Source: Streptomyces smyrnaeus (GTDB lineage Bacteria > Actinomycetota > Actinomycetes > Streptomycetales > Streptomycetaceae). From it: DNA of 64,000 bases. The position numbers and the translations under genes were made by a program. The stretch's first letter is position 1. Each line of letters begins with the position of its first letter. The stretch lies in contig NZ_JAFFZM010000022.1 in assembly GCF_017676345.1 (NCBI RefSeq), positions 54,953 through 118,952 on the forward strand, written 5' to 3'. The notes below the pieces were generated by a model. That model did no database searches. It was given only the letters and a program-made list of their open reading frames with translations, and was not told where the DNA came from. Shown one piece after another: positions 40,660 through 49,800 of this stretch.

Positions 40660-41615
40660 GACGGCTTCACCCATCCTCGTAGCGCGGCGGTCCGCTCGGC
40701 GGTGCGGACGGCCGCGGCGGTCATGATGTCGAGGTTCCCGGCGTAGTCGGGCAGGTGGTGGCCGGCGCCCCGCACCTCCAGGAAGACCGAGACCCGCACT
40801 CCGCCGACCCGGCGCCCCAGCTCGGGGACCAGCGCTTCGGGCACCGCGTCGAACTGCACGTCCTGTTTGAGTCGATAGCCCGGCACATATGCGCGTACGG
40901 TCTCCACCATCTGCTCGACAGAGTCCGAGATCCGCTCCCGTACGGCCTTGTCCACCGGGCCCTCGACGAGGCAGTGGACGGTGTCGCGCATCACCAGGGG
41001 AGGGTCGGCCGGGTTGAGGACGATGATCGCCTTTCCCGCCTCGGCGCCACCGACCGCACGGATGGCCTCCGCGGTGGTCTCGGTGAACTCGTCGATGTTC
41101 GCCCTGGTGCCCGGGCCCGCCGAGCGGGAGGAGATGGAGGCGACGATCTCGCCGTAGGCGACCGGCACGACGCGGGAGACGGCGGCGACGACGGGCACGG
41201 TGGCCTGGCCGCCGCACGTCACCATGTTGACGTTCCCGGCCTCCAGATGTGCTTCCAGGTTGACCGCCGGGACCACGAACGGGCCGAGTGCCGCCGGGGT
41301 CAGATCGATCATCAGCTTTCCGTGCTGCCGTGCCACTTCGGCGTTGCGCACATGCGCCTTGGCGGACGTCGCGTCGAAGACCACCTTGATGTCGGCGAAC
41401 CCGGGCATCGCCGCCAGCCCTGCCACGCCCTCGTGCGTGGTCGGGACCTTGAGCCGCGCCGCGCGGGCCAGCCCCTCGGACGCCGGGTCGATTCCGGCCA
41501 GCGCGCCCATCCGGAGCGTCGGCGAGTGCCGTAGCACCTTGACCATGAGGTCGGTGCCGATGTTGCCGGAGCCGATGACGGCGACGGGGACCGTGCCGTT
41601 CTCCGCTGTGCTCAT
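40656..41615 (-). CDS. nbaJ: Acetaldehyde dehydrogenase (acylating)
   Basis: A 319-residue DmpF/MhpF-type enzyme. The NAD-binding motif VIGSGNIGTDLMVKV is at the N-terminus and the catalytic Cys is in MVTCGGQATVP. It oxidises acetaldehyde to acetyl-CoA in complex with the aldolase. The ATG overlaps the hydratase stop by 4 bp. The order hydratase, dehydrogenase, aldolase, decarboxylase matches xylJ-Q-K-I of the TOL lower pathway. Confidence 0.95.
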   Translation of the reverse strand: MSTAENGTVPVAVIGSGNIGTDLMVKVLRHSPTLRMGALAGIDPASEGLARAARLKVPTTHEGVAGLAAMPGFADIKVVFDATSAKAHVRNAEVARQHGKLMIDLTPAALGPFVVPAVNLEAHLEAGNVNMVTCGGQATVPVVAAVSRVVPVAYGEIVASISSRSAGPGTRANIDEFTETTAEAIRAVGGAEAGKAIIVLNPADPPLVMRDTVHCLVEGPVDKAVRERISDSVEQMVETVRAYVPGYRLKQDVQFDAVPEALVPELGRRVGGVRVSVFLEVRGAGHHLPDYAGNLDIMTAAAVRTAERTAALRGWVKPS

Positions 41616-42493
41616 ACCCTCTCCTCCGCTGCTGCCGCCGGGCGTGCCGGTCCCGCCGGTTCCGCGCGTTGCGCCGGTTCCGCCGGTTCTTCGATGAGAG
41701 CCTCGACCTCGCCCACTCCGTCCAGCTCCAGCCGGAACCGGCCGGGCCCGTCCACGGGCACCATCGGGCCGAGGGCGCCGGACATCACCACGTCGCCCGC
41801 CCGCAGCGGTCGGCCCCGGCGGGCCAGTTCGCGCGCCAGCCAGACGACGGCCACCACCGGGGAGCCCAGACAGGCATGGCCCGCGCCGAACGAGGCGGGC
41901 TCGCCGTCCCGGTGCAGCGTCATACCGACCCGTGCCAGGTCGCGGCCGTCGAGCCCGCAGGGAGTGGTGCCCAGGACGACGGCGCCGCTGGAGGCGTTGT
42001 CCGCGACGGTGTCGGTCAAGGTCAGGTCCCAGTCCGCGATGCGGGAGTCGACGATCTCGATGGCCGGCAGTACGAACGCGGTCGCCCGCAGCACGTCGGC
42101 GACGCTCGCGCCCGGCTGCTCCAGGTCCCGGTCGAGGACGAAGGCGATCTCCCCCTCCGCGCGCGGCTGCAGGAACCGGTCCAGCGGCAGCGGCTCGGTG
42201 TGGCCGTGGATCATGTCGTCGAACAGCACGCCGAAGTCGGGCTGGTGGACGCCGAACTGCTGCTGTACGGCACGCGCGGTGAGCCCGATCTTGGCGCCCA
42301 CCCTGCGCGCGCCCGCCTCGGTCCGGGCAGTGGCGAGTCGGCGCTGCACCTCGTAGGCGGCGTCGACATCGGTGGCGCCCAGGTGTTCGCGTACCGGCGG
42401 GCAGGGGGTGCGGGTGCGGAGGGCTTCGGTGAGCTGTGCGGCGGCGGCGTCGATCCGCGCGGCCGCCGGGGAGTCGGGGGGCAGTTCGGTCAC
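41612..42493 (-). CDS. nbaH: 2-oxopent-4-enoate (2-hydroxypentadienoate) hydratase
   Basis: A 293-residue MhpD/XylJ-like hydratase: KIGLTARAVQQQFGVHQPDFG, RAEGEIAFVLDRDL, VDSRIADWDL and VADNASSG. These motifs separate it from its paralogue two genes on. It adds water to 2-hydroxypenta-2,4-dienoate, giving 4-hydroxy-2-oxovalerate. The protein ends in an Ala/Glu/Pro-rich tail of about 25 residues, unusual for the family. GTG at 42493 overlaps the aldehyde dehydrogenase stop by 4 bp. Confidence 0.88.
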   Translation of the reverse strand: MTELPPDSPAAARIDAAAAQLTEALRTRTPCPPVREHLGATDVDAAYEVQRRLATARTEAGARRVGAKIGLTARAVQQQFGVHQPDFGVLFDDMIHGHTEPLPLDRFLQPRAEGEIAFVLDRDLEQPGASVADVLRATAFVLPAIEIVDSRIADWDLTLTDTVADNASSGAVVLGTTPCGLDGRDLARVGMTLHRDGEPASFGAGHACLGSPVVAVVWLARELARRGRPLRAGDVVMSGALGPMVPVDGPGRFRLELDGVGEVEALIEEPAEPAQRAEPAGPARPAAAAEERV

Positions 42494-43962
42494 AGGCTTA
42501 CACACACATTCGTCGGTTCGGTGTAGAAGTGCAGGGAGGAGGCGCCGCCTTCGCGGCCGATGCCGGAGAGCCCGACGCCGCCGAAGGGGGAGCGCAGATC
42601 GCGCAGGAACCAGGTGTTGACCCAGGCCATGCCGACGTTCATCGCCTGCGCCACGCGGTGCCCGCGCCGCAGGTCGCTGGTCCATACACAGGAGGCGAGG
42701 CCGTAGTCGGTGTCGTTGGCCAGTGCGATGGCCTCGTCCTCGGTGTCGAAGGGGATGAGCGCGGCCACCGGGCCGAAGATCTCCTCGCGCACGGCACGGT
42801 CGGCGTTGGTCAGACCGGTCCACAGCGTCGGTTCGATCCAGGAGCCGCCGTCCAACTCCGCGCCGAGCTGGGGGATGCCGCCGCCGGTGAGGACCTTGGC
42901 ACCGGCCTGCTCGGCCAGCTCGAAGTAGCCGCGTACCTTCTCCCGGTGCGCCTGGGAGATCAGCGGCCCGGTGGTCGTGGCCCGGGCCAGCGGTCGGCCC
43001 AGACGCAGGGCGCGGGCGCGTTCCACCAGCCCGTCGGCGACATCGGCGAACACCGACCGCTGCACATAGACCCGCTCGGTGCACAGGCACACCTGCCCGG
43101 TGTTGGCGAAAACCGACCGGGTGAGACCGGTGAGGGTCTCCTCCAGGTCGGCGTCCTCGAAGACGAGCGCGGCGTTCTTGCCGCCGAGTTCGAAGGAGAC
43201 GGGACGCACCCGAGGGGCGACTGTCCTCATGACGTGCGCGCCGGTGGCGGAGGAGCCGGTGAAGGTGACTCCGTCGACACCGGGGTGGGTGGTGAGGTGC
43301 TCGCCCGCCGAGCCGCCGCCGAACCCGTGCACGACGTTGTACGCGCCTGCCGGGAGACCGGCGTCGGCCAGTACCTGGGCGAGCAGCGTGGCGGTGCCGG
43401 GCGTCTGGTCGCTCGGCTTGACGACGACGGCGTTGCCGCAGGCCAGAGCCGGCGCGACCTTCCAGGTCAGCAGGAGGAGGGGCAGATTCCACGGCACGAT
43501 GACCGCGACGACGCCGAGCGGCTTGCGGACGGCGTAGTTGAGAGCCCGACGCCCGCCCGGCAGCTCGGTGAGGAACGACTCCTGACCCGCTGCGGCGACC
43601 ACATCGGCGAAGGCGCGGAGGTTGGCCACGGCCCGCGCCACATCGAGTTCGCGGGCCTGGGTGACGGGCTTGCCGGTGTCGGCGATCTCCGCCGCGACGA
43701 ACTCCTCGAAGCGCTCCTCGATCAGGTCGGCGGCGCGCCGCAGCAGCGCGGTCCGCTCCCGCACCGCGGTGTCGGACCAGGTGCCCAGCGCGCTCCGGGC
43801 CGCCGTCACCGCGCGGTCCACCAGAACCGCGTCGGCCTCGTGGACGCGGGAGTGGACCAGGCCGGTGGCCGGGTCGGTCTTCTCGAAGCTGTGGTTCTCG
43901 TCGGGCTCCACGAAGCGCCCGTCGACGAAGTTGCGGATCCACCGCCCTGTAGCTGCCGTCAT
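42490..43962 (-). CDS. nbaE: 2-aminomuconate-6-semialdehyde dehydrogenase
   Basis: An aldehyde dehydrogenase of about 490 residues, first gene of the operon. The catalytic Glu is in FELGGKNAALVF and the Cys in NTGQVCLCTERV; the C-terminal GIGREGG motif is present. It resembles 2-hydroxymuconate and 2-aminomuconate semialdehyde dehydrogenases (AmnC/NbaE/XylG). ATG 43962 gives MTAATGRWIRNFVDGRF, the usual family start; upstream ATGs at 43989 and 43998 are also in frame, and none has a clear ribosome-binding site. Confidence 0.92.
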   Translation of the reverse strand: MTAATGRWIRNFVDGRFVEPDENHSFEKTDPATGLVHSRVHEADAVLVDRAVTAARSALGTWSDTAVRERTALLRRAADLIEERFEEFVAAEIADTGKPVTQARELDVARAVANLRAFADVVAAAGQESFLTELPGGRRALNYAVRKPLGVVAVIVPWNLPLLLLTWKVAPALACGNAVVVKPSDQTPGTATLLAQVLADAGLPAGAYNVVHGFGGGSAGEHLTTHPGVDGVTFTGSSATGAHVMRTVAPRVRPVSFELGGKNAALVFEDADLEETLTGLTRSVFANTGQVCLCTERVYVQRSVFADVADGLVERARALRLGRPLARATTTGPLISQAHREKVRGYFELAEQAGAKVLTGGGIPQLGAELDGGSWIEPTLWTGLTNADRAVREEIFGPVAALIPFDTEDEAIALANDTDYGLASCVWTSDLRRGHRVAQAMNVGMAWVNTWFLRDLRSPFGGVGLSGIGREGGASSLHFYTEPTNVCVSL

Positions 43963-44016
43963 GGCCACCACTCTGGGAGGCGACGCCATACCGGACAAAT
44001 GATCGTTTCGCGCACA

Positions 44017-44086
44017 GCTATAGCAGAACGGTAATAGCCGCCGGATGGTCGGCCGTCCCGACCCGCTATAAGCAGTTCGCTATAGC
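44017..44086. promoter_or_regulatory. GCTATAGC repeats in the divergent catabolic promoter region
   Basis: Three related elements occur: GCTATAGCaGAAC at 44017-44029, GCTATAAGCAGTTC at 44065-44078 and GTTCGCTATAGC at 44075-44086. The first and third form an inverted pair. They lie between the divergent dehydrogenase operon and transporter gene. GTTC-type half-sites recall IclR-family operators of aromatic catabolism, but no IclR gene is in the window. Confidence 0.65.
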
Positions 44087-44139
44087 GCTCACCTGATTCG
44101 GCATTTGTGTGTCATGGCTCACGGGAACAGGATCCGGCC

Positions 44140-45498
44140 ATGAACAGCATCGACAGCACCGGCGAATCGGGCGGACACCGAAGAGCGGCGCCCGGCAGGA
44201 CGGCGGTCGCCACCCTCGCCGGCACCACCTTGGAGTGGTACGACTTCTTCCTCTACGGCACGGCAGCCGCCCTCGTCTTCGACAAGCAGTTCTTCCCCTC
44301 CCTGAGCTCCGCCGCAGGCACCCTCGCCGCATTCGGCACGCTGGCCGTCGGCTTCGTCGCCCGCCCGCTCGGGGGACTGGTTTTCGGCCACTTCGGCGAC
44401 CGCATCGGCCGTAAGGCCACCCTGGTCGTCTCCCTGCTGCTGATGGGCGTGGGCTCGACCCTCATCGGCGTCATACCCACCTACGAGTCGATCGGCTTCT
44501 GGGCACCGGTCCTGCTGGTCGTGCTGCGTATCGTCCAGGGCATCGGCCTCGGCGGGGAGGGCGCAGGCGCCACCCTGATGTCCATGGAGCACGCCCCGGC
44601 GGGCAAACGGAACCTGTACGCGGGCTTCCCGCAGATGGGCACCCCGGCCGGGCTGGTGCTCGCCAACCTGATCTTCCTGGGCACGAACTCATCGATGCCC
44701 GACGCCGCGTTCGCCGCGTGGGGCTGGCGCATCCCGTTCCTGCTGAGCATCGTCCTGGTCGCGGTCGGTCTGACCATCCGGCTCCGCGTCACCGAGTCCC
44801 CGTCCTTCAACCGGGTACTGGAGCAGGACGCCGTGGTCCGCTTCCCGCTCGCCGAGTCCCTGAAGGTCGGCTTCCCCCGGCTCGGCCTCACGCTGCTCGC
44901 CGTCGTCGCGAACTCGGCCGTCGCCTATGTCTTCATGGTCTTCACCCTCTCCTACGGCACCAAGCACCTCGGCTACGACAAGCAGTTTCTGATCCTCGGC
45001 GTCACCGGAGCGGCTGTCCTGTGGTTCGCCACCATCCCCCTGTGGACGCGCGTCGCCGACCGGCACGGGCGGCGCACCATGTTCGTCGGCGGCTCCATGG
45101 CCATCCTGGTGTGGTGCGCGCTCTTCTTCCCACTGCTGGACACCGGCAACTCGGTGCTCACGGTCGTGGCACTCGCGGGAATGGGACTCGTCATTCCCGT
45201 GACGCACTGCGTCCAAGGCGGCATCATCGCCGACACCTTCCCCGCCCACGTCCGGTACTCCGGCTCCTCCCTGATCCTGCAGGCGGGTGCGATCCTCGGT
45301 GGGGGACTGGCGCCGATGATCTCCACCGCGCTGCTCAACTCCGGCGGCAGCTCCGCGGGCGTCACCTGGTATCTGGTGGCGATCTGCGGGGTCAGCCTGC
45401 TCGGTGCGGCAGCGCTCTTCCGCCTGGTCCCCGACGGCGCGCCGGGCCCGGTCGCGCTCCCCGAGCCCGGAGGTGAGGCATGGACGGCACCGCGGTGA
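44140..45498 (+). CDS. MHS-family (major facilitator) metabolite:H+ symporter
   Basis: A 452-residue permease with about 12 membrane helices, in the MHS group (shikimate, citrate, proline/betaine and alpha-ketoglutarate transporters): TLEWYDFFLYGTAAALVF at the start and GHFGDRIGRK between helices 2 and 3. ATG 44140 has AGGA 7 nt upstream. It is divergent from the 3-hydroxyanthranilate operon and overlaps the esterase gene by 19 bp, so it likely imports the substrate of that pathway. Confidence 0.9.
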   Translation: MNSIDSTGESGGHRRAAPGRTAVATLAGTTLEWYDFFLYGTAAALVFDKQFFPSLSSAAGTLAAFGTLAVGFVARPLGGLVFGHFGDRIGRKATLVVSLLLMGVGSTLIGVIPTYESIGFWAPVLLVVLRIVQGIGLGGEGAGATLMSMEHAPAGKRNLYAGFPQMGTPAGLVLANLIFLGTNSSMPDAAFAAWGWRIPFLLSIVLVAVGLTIRLRVTESPSFNRVLEQDAVVRFPLAESLKVGFPRLGLTLLAVVANSAVAYVFMVFTLSYGTKHLGYDKQFLILGVTGAAVLWFATIPLWTRVADRHGRRTMFVGGSMAILVWCALFFPLLDTGNSVLTVVALAGMGLVIPVTHCVQGGIIADTFPAHVRYSGSSLILQAGAILGGGLAPMISTALLNSGGSSAGVTWYLVAICGVSLLGAAALFRLVPDGAPGPVALPEPGGEAWTAPR

Positions 45499-46691
45499 GC
45501 ACCGTCCGCAGGACGGGGCCGATCCGGTACGCCGAGGCGGAGCGCTTCGAGCGGCCGCGCCCCGTGCCGGCCGAGGACACCCGACCGTCGAGCGGCGAGA
45601 TCTGCCCCCAGCCGCCCTCCCGGCTCGACGCGGTGATGGGCCCGCCCCGCGACCATCCCGAGCAGGGCGAGGACTGTCTGAACCTCACCGTCACCACACC
45701 CGCCGAGGACGCCGGGGCCCGGCCCGTGCTCGTCTGGTTCCACGGTGGCGGCTTCTCCAGCGGCGCCGGGCTGCTGGACTGGTACGACGGTGGGGCGCTC
45801 GCCGCGCAGGGAGACGTGGTGGTCGTCGCCGTCAACTACCGGCTGGGCGCGCTGGGCTACCTCTTCCTCGACGGTGTCAGCGACGGCAACCTCGGCCTCT
45901 ACGACCAGCTCGAAGCGCTGCGCTGGGTCCGCGACCGGATCGCCGCGTACGGCGGTGATCCCGGCAACGTCACCGTCTTCGGCCAGTCGGCGGGCGCCCT
46001 GTCCATCCGGCTGCTGATGGAACTGCCCGAAGCCCGCGGCCTGTTCCGCAGGGCGGTGCTGCACAGTCCGCCGCTGGCCATCGGCTCCCGTTCCCCGGGC
46101 GAGGCGCGGAAGATCGGCCGGCTCTTCGCCGATCTCCTGGGCACCGATCCGCGCACGGCCGACCACGGCGCCCTGCTGGACGCCCAGCGCCGCACCGCCG
46201 CCGCCCACCAGCGCCGCTCCGGCAGCACCATGGAGCCACCCTTCATCCCCGTGACCGGAGCCGATCCCCTCGCCGTGCCCGGCCGTACCTTCGAGGCGAA
46301 CGTCCGCGGCCTGGAGGTGATGTACGGCTGGAACGCGGACGACATGTCCGCCTTCCCCGGTGCGAGCGGCGAGACCCCGGAGCCGACCAGCAAGGTCTAC
46401 GAGGTCCCGCTCGCCCGACTCGGCGACCGGCTGCGGCGGGCGGGCGCCCGGGTCCACGGCTACCGGCTCGACTGGCGCCCGCTCGGCTCACCCTTCGGTG
46501 CCACCCACTGTGTGGAACTGCCCCTTCTCCTCGGCTCCCGAAGCGCCTGGCGAGCCTCGCCCATGCTCGGCCACCAACCGTGGGAGGACATCGAGGCTCT
46601 GGGCAGGGCCGTACGTGCCGTCTGGCTCTCCTTCGCCCGCACCGGCGATCCGGGCCCCGTACCGGCCCCACTCCGCCTCGTCAGCGGCTGA
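45480..46691 (+). CDS. Type-B carboxylesterase/aryl esterase
   Basis: A 403-residue alpha/beta hydrolase. HGGGFSSGAG is the oxyanion loop, GQSAGALS holds the nucleophile Ser, and GATHCVELPLLLG the His. It is shorter than standard type-B esterases (about 500 residues). It starts within the transporter gene behind GGAGGTGAGG, so the two are coupled. With its location, it may hydrolyse an imported ester or amide to 3-hydroxyanthranilate, or act on an N-formyl compound; this is inferred. The end overlaps the convergent Clp gene by 11 bp. Confidence 0.87.
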   Translation: MDGTAVSTVRRTGPIRYAEAERFERPRPVPAEDTRPSSGEICPQPPSRLDAVMGPPRDHPEQGEDCLNLTVTTPAEDAGARPVLVWFHGGGFSSGAGLLDWYDGGALAAQGDVVVVAVNYRLGALGYLFLDGVSDGNLGLYDQLEALRWVRDRIAAYGGDPGNVTVFGQSAGALSIRLLMELPEARGLFRRAVLHSPPLAIGSRSPGEARKIGRLFADLLGTDPRTADHGALLDAQRRTAAAHQRRSGSTMEPPFIPVTGADPLAVPGRTFEANVRGLEVMYGWNADDMSAFPGASGETPEPTSKVYEVPLARLGDRLRRAGARVHGYRLDWRPLGSPFGATHCVELPLLLGSRSAWRASPMLGHQPWEDIEALGRAVRAVWLSFARTGDPGPVPAPLRLVSG

Positions 46692-49266
46692 CGGCATCGG
46701 CGGTACGTCCCTCCCTGCGGAACTCCAGCTGCCCGTCCGCCACATCGACCAGCAGCCTGGTGTGCGGTTCGAGGTCGCCACCCAGCAGCATCCGGGAGAG
46801 CCGGTTGTCCACCTCGCGCTGGATCGTGCGGCGCAGCGGGCGGGCACCGTACTCGGGCTGGTAGCCACGGCGGGCCAGCCAGTCGACGGCAGCGGGGGAG
46901 AACTCGATTTCCAGGTCCTGGGCGTGCACCCGGCGGCGGGTCTCCTCCAGCAGCATGTCGGTGATCCGCCGCAGCTGGGTGTCGTCGAGCTGCCGGAAGA
47001 CCACGATCTCGTCGATACGGTTGAGGAACTCGGGCCGGAAGTGTTCACGCAGCGGCCGCAGGACGCGCTCCCGCCGGGCGTCCTCGTCGGCCTCCTCGCC
47101 GCCACCGCCGAAGCCCAGCATCGCCCCGCGCCCGGTGATGGCCTCCGAACCCAGGTTGCTGGTCATGACGATGACCGTGTTGGTGAAGTCGACCGTGCGG
47201 CCCTGCGAGTCGGTCAGCCGTCCGTCGTCCAGGACCTGCAGCAGGATGTTGAAGACGTCGGGATGCGCCTTTTCCACCTCGTCCAGCAGGAGCAGTGAGT
47301 ACGGGTTGCGCCGCACCGTCTCGGTGAGCTGCCCGGCCTCCTCGTGCCCGACGTATCCGGGCGGCGCGCCCACCAGCCGGCTGACGGTGTGCCGCTCCTG
47401 GTACTCGCTCATGTCCAGCCGCACCATCTTCTCGTCGGTGCCGAACAGGGCCTCGGACAGCGCCCGGGCCAGCTCCGTCTTGCCGACCCCGGTGGGTCCC
47501 AGGAAGAGGAAGCTGCCGATGGGCCGGTCCGGGCTGGAGAGGCCGGAGCGGGAACGCAGCACCGCGTCGGAGACGGCCGTGACCGCCTCGTCCTGCCCGA
47601 TGACCCGCCGCTGCAGCCGCTCCTCCAGCCCCAGCAGCCGCTCCTTCTCCTCCTGGGTGAGGTTGCTGACCGGGATGCCGGTCTGGTGGGAGATGATGTC
47701 GGCGATGTCCTGGACGGTCACCTCCACGATCCGGTGCCCGTGCCGGGTCTCCGCCCGGTGTCCGTCCCGCTCGATGGACTCCTCCAGCTCGCTGAGCCGG
47801 TCGCGCAGCTCCTTGGCCCGCTCGTAGTCCTCGGCGGCCACCGCCTGGTCCTTGTCGCGGCGCACCTGCTCGGCCTCGCGCTCCAGCGCCCGCACATCCG
47901 TACCCCGGGTCGCGGTGCGCAGCCGCACCCGGGCACCCGCCTGGTCCAGCAGGTCGATGGCCTTGTCGGGCAGATAGCGCCCCGTCAGATAGCGGTCGGA
48001 CATCTCCACCGCCGCGACCAGCGCCTCGTCGGTGTAGCGCACCTGGTGGTGCGCCTCGTAGCGGTCCCGCAGTCCGCGCAGGATCTCGATGGCGTCCGCC
48101 ACGGTGGGCTCGGGGACCAGCACGGGCTGGAAACGGCGAGCGAGCGCCGCGTCCTTCTCGATGTACCGGCGGTGCTCCTCCAGCGTCGTGGCACCGATGA
48201 CGTGCAGCTCACCCCGGGAGAGCGGCGGCTTGAGCATGTTGCTCGCGTCCATCGAGCCGCTCTCCCCGCCGCCTCCCGCACCGACCACGGTGTGCAGCTC
48301 GTCGATGAAGACGATCAGCTCCTCGGTGTGGGAGCGGATCTCGTCGATGATGCCGGTGAGCCGCTCCTCGAAGTCCCCCCGGTAGCGGGTACCGGCGACG
48401 ACGCTGCCGAAGTCGAGCTGGACGACACGCCGGCCCAGCAGGTTGTCGGGCACGTCACCGTCGGTGATGCGCTGGGCCAGGCCCTCCACGATGGCGGTCT
48501 TCCCCACGCCCGCCTCGCCGATCAGCACGGGGTTGTTCTTGCCCCGCCGGGCGAGGACCTCGACGGTCTGCTCGATCTGCTCGTCCCTGCCGATGACCGG
48601 GTCGATACGGCCCTCGCGGGCCAGCTCGGTCAGATCGCGACCGTACTTGTCCAGGTTGGGCGTGTTGCTGGGCCGCGCCTCCGGGCCGCCGCGCGCGGGG
48701 GCCTCGGGCCCGCTCCCCTGGCCGGCGCCCGGCCCGCCACGCGGGGTGGCGGAGCGGGGATCGAAGTGCGCCGAGTTGAGGATCTGCCCCGCCGTCGAGT
48801 CACGGTTGGCGGCGAGCGCGACCAGCACATGCTCGGCACCGATGTAGGAGGCGCCGCGCGAGCGGGCGATCTCGTGCGCGTCCATGAGCGCCCGCTTGAC
48901 CGCGGGGCTGACGGAGAGCGAGTTGCGGGGCTGCCCTTCCCCCACCTCGCGGTCGATCTCGGCGGCGAGCGCGTCGGGGTCGGCACCGGCCTTGGCCACC
49001 ATGCTGCGGGTCGGCTCGGCGGTGAGCGCGGCTCGCAGCAGATGCTCGGTGTCCAGGTCGTTGCTGCCGTGCTCGGCCGCGTACGACGCCGCGTCGGAGA
49101 CGAGCTGCCGGGCCGGCTCACTCATCAGCCGCAGGAAGTCGTAGTAGCGCGGGTCGCTGTAGCGCCCACCGCTGCCGCCGGTCCTGGCTTGCCCGAGGAA
49201 GCGCGCGATGAACTCTTCGAACGGGTCCCGACCGAAGTCCCCGGGACCCATGTATCCGCTGGTCAT
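46681..49266 (-). CDS. ClpC-type AAA+ unfoldase (Clp ATPase)
   Basis: An 861-residue HSP100 protein. A Clp N-domain (about 45-170) and a Gly/Pro-rich linker (175-200) precede AAA-1 (Walker A GEAGVGKT at 250-257; IDELH), a short UVR-type middle domain (about 480-520) and AAA-2 (GPTGVGKTELA near 590; LLLDEVEKAH). LGF before a Gly/Glu-rich stretch in AAA-2 matches the ClpP-docking loop of ClpC. The Gly-rich N-terminus (MTSGYMGPGDFGRDP) is unlike housekeeping ClpC, so this is probably a second, stress-related paralogue. ATG at 49266. No HAIR-type HspR site is visible upstream. Confidence 0.92.
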   Translation of the reverse strand: MTSGYMGPGDFGRDPFEEFIARFLGQARTGGSGGRYSDPRYYDFLRLMSEPARQLVSDAASYAAEHGSNDLDTEHLLRAALTAEPTRSMVAKAGADPDALAAEIDREVGEGQPRNSLSVSPAVKRALMDAHEIARSRGASYIGAEHVLVALAANRDSTAGQILNSAHFDPRSATPRGGPGAGQGSGPEAPARGGPEARPSNTPNLDKYGRDLTELAREGRIDPVIGRDEQIEQTVEVLARRGKNNPVLIGEAGVGKTAIVEGLAQRITDGDVPDNLLGRRVVQLDFGSVVAGTRYRGDFEERLTGIIDEIRSHTEELIVFIDELHTVVGAGGGGESGSMDASNMLKPPLSRGELHVIGATTLEEHRRYIEKDAALARRFQPVLVPEPTVADAIEILRGLRDRYEAHHQVRYTDEALVAAVEMSDRYLTGRYLPDKAIDLLDQAGARVRLRTATRGTDVRALEREAEQVRRDKDQAVAAEDYERAKELRDRLSELEESIERDGHRAETRHGHRIVEVTVQDIADIISHQTGIPVSNLTQEEKERLLGLEERLQRRVIGQDEAVTAVSDAVLRSRSGLSSPDRPIGSFLFLGPTGVGKTELARALSEALFGTDEKMVRLDMSEYQERHTVSRLVGAPPGYVGHEEAGQLTETVRRNPYSLLLLDEVEKAHPDVFNILLQVLDDGRLTDSQGRTVDFTNTVIVMTSNLGSEAITGRGAMLGFGGGGEEADEDARRERVLRPLREHFRPEFLNRIDEIVVFRQLDDTQLRRITDMLLEETRRRVHAQDLEIEFSPAAVDWLARRGYQPEYGARPLRRTIQREVDNRLSRMLLGGDLEPHTRLLVDVADGQLEFRREGRTADAVSR

Positions 49267-49688
49267 AGTGGATCCGTCCCGCTGACCCGACCGAGCCGGG
49301 CCACGCTGTGCTGATTCCGAGTGGCTACTCGTGCGGGGGTTCCCAGGTGTGCGGGTATGACACGTGAGCCGGATCTGCACCGGCCCGGGGCGTCCTCGCG
49401 TCGATGTGGTCGTGCGTCACCGTACGTATCCGGTTTCGTCCGGTGACGGAGCGGCGGCACCCGGTGACCGGCGGTGGCGTGTCGTACGTGTCGTAGGGGA
49501 GCCCCGGGGGAGGGGTCTCGGGCGGTGCGGTGTCGTCCGCCGCGATCCCGGCCCGCCCGTCGGCTCAGCAGGCAACGGCGGCCCCGGGAGGAGGGGAAGT
49601 CGCCTGTCCGGGCGGCGTCCAGATGGCGCACGCCCGTTCGACCGGGCGGCGTGTCCGGTGTGAGGAACCCCTCGTTCCTGCCCGATGG
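49267..49688. other. Divergent intergenic region, Clp side
   Basis: No credible gene in this part of the 534-bp gap. The only clear structure is the short inverted repeat CGAGT-GGCT-ACTCG at 49318-49331 near the Clp start. Confidence 0.5.
49318..49331 (-). promoter_or_regulatory. Inverted repeat upstream of clp gene
   Basis: CGAGT-GGCT-ACTCG, 52 bp before the Clp ATG. The GAGT/ACTC arms recall HspR's HAIR element, but the spacer is 4 rather than about 7 bp and the outer bases differ. Confidence 0.3.
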
Positions 49689-49720
49689 TTGACAGTGATG
49701 TATTCGTGATGAATGACATC
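49689..49720 (+). promoter_or_regulatory. Promoter -35 with overlapping operator before BCCT gene
   Basis: A consensus TTGACA at 49689-49694 is followed by GATGTATTC (49697-49705), GTGAT, and GAATGACATC (49711-49720), a near-perfect inverted repeat filling the -35/-10 spacer. The -10 box is poor, so an activator or repressor bound here probably decides expression. Confidence 0.6.
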
Positions 49721-49800
49721 GGTGATTCGGGGCAGAGGCCGCCACAGGCCGGGACTCTCCGGCCTGGTGGCTTCACAACCTGACCGCAAAGGATGAACGC

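Noticed and set aside
49318..49331. Considered as an HspR HAIR element
   Set aside because: Spacer length and flanking bases do not fit the HAIR consensus.
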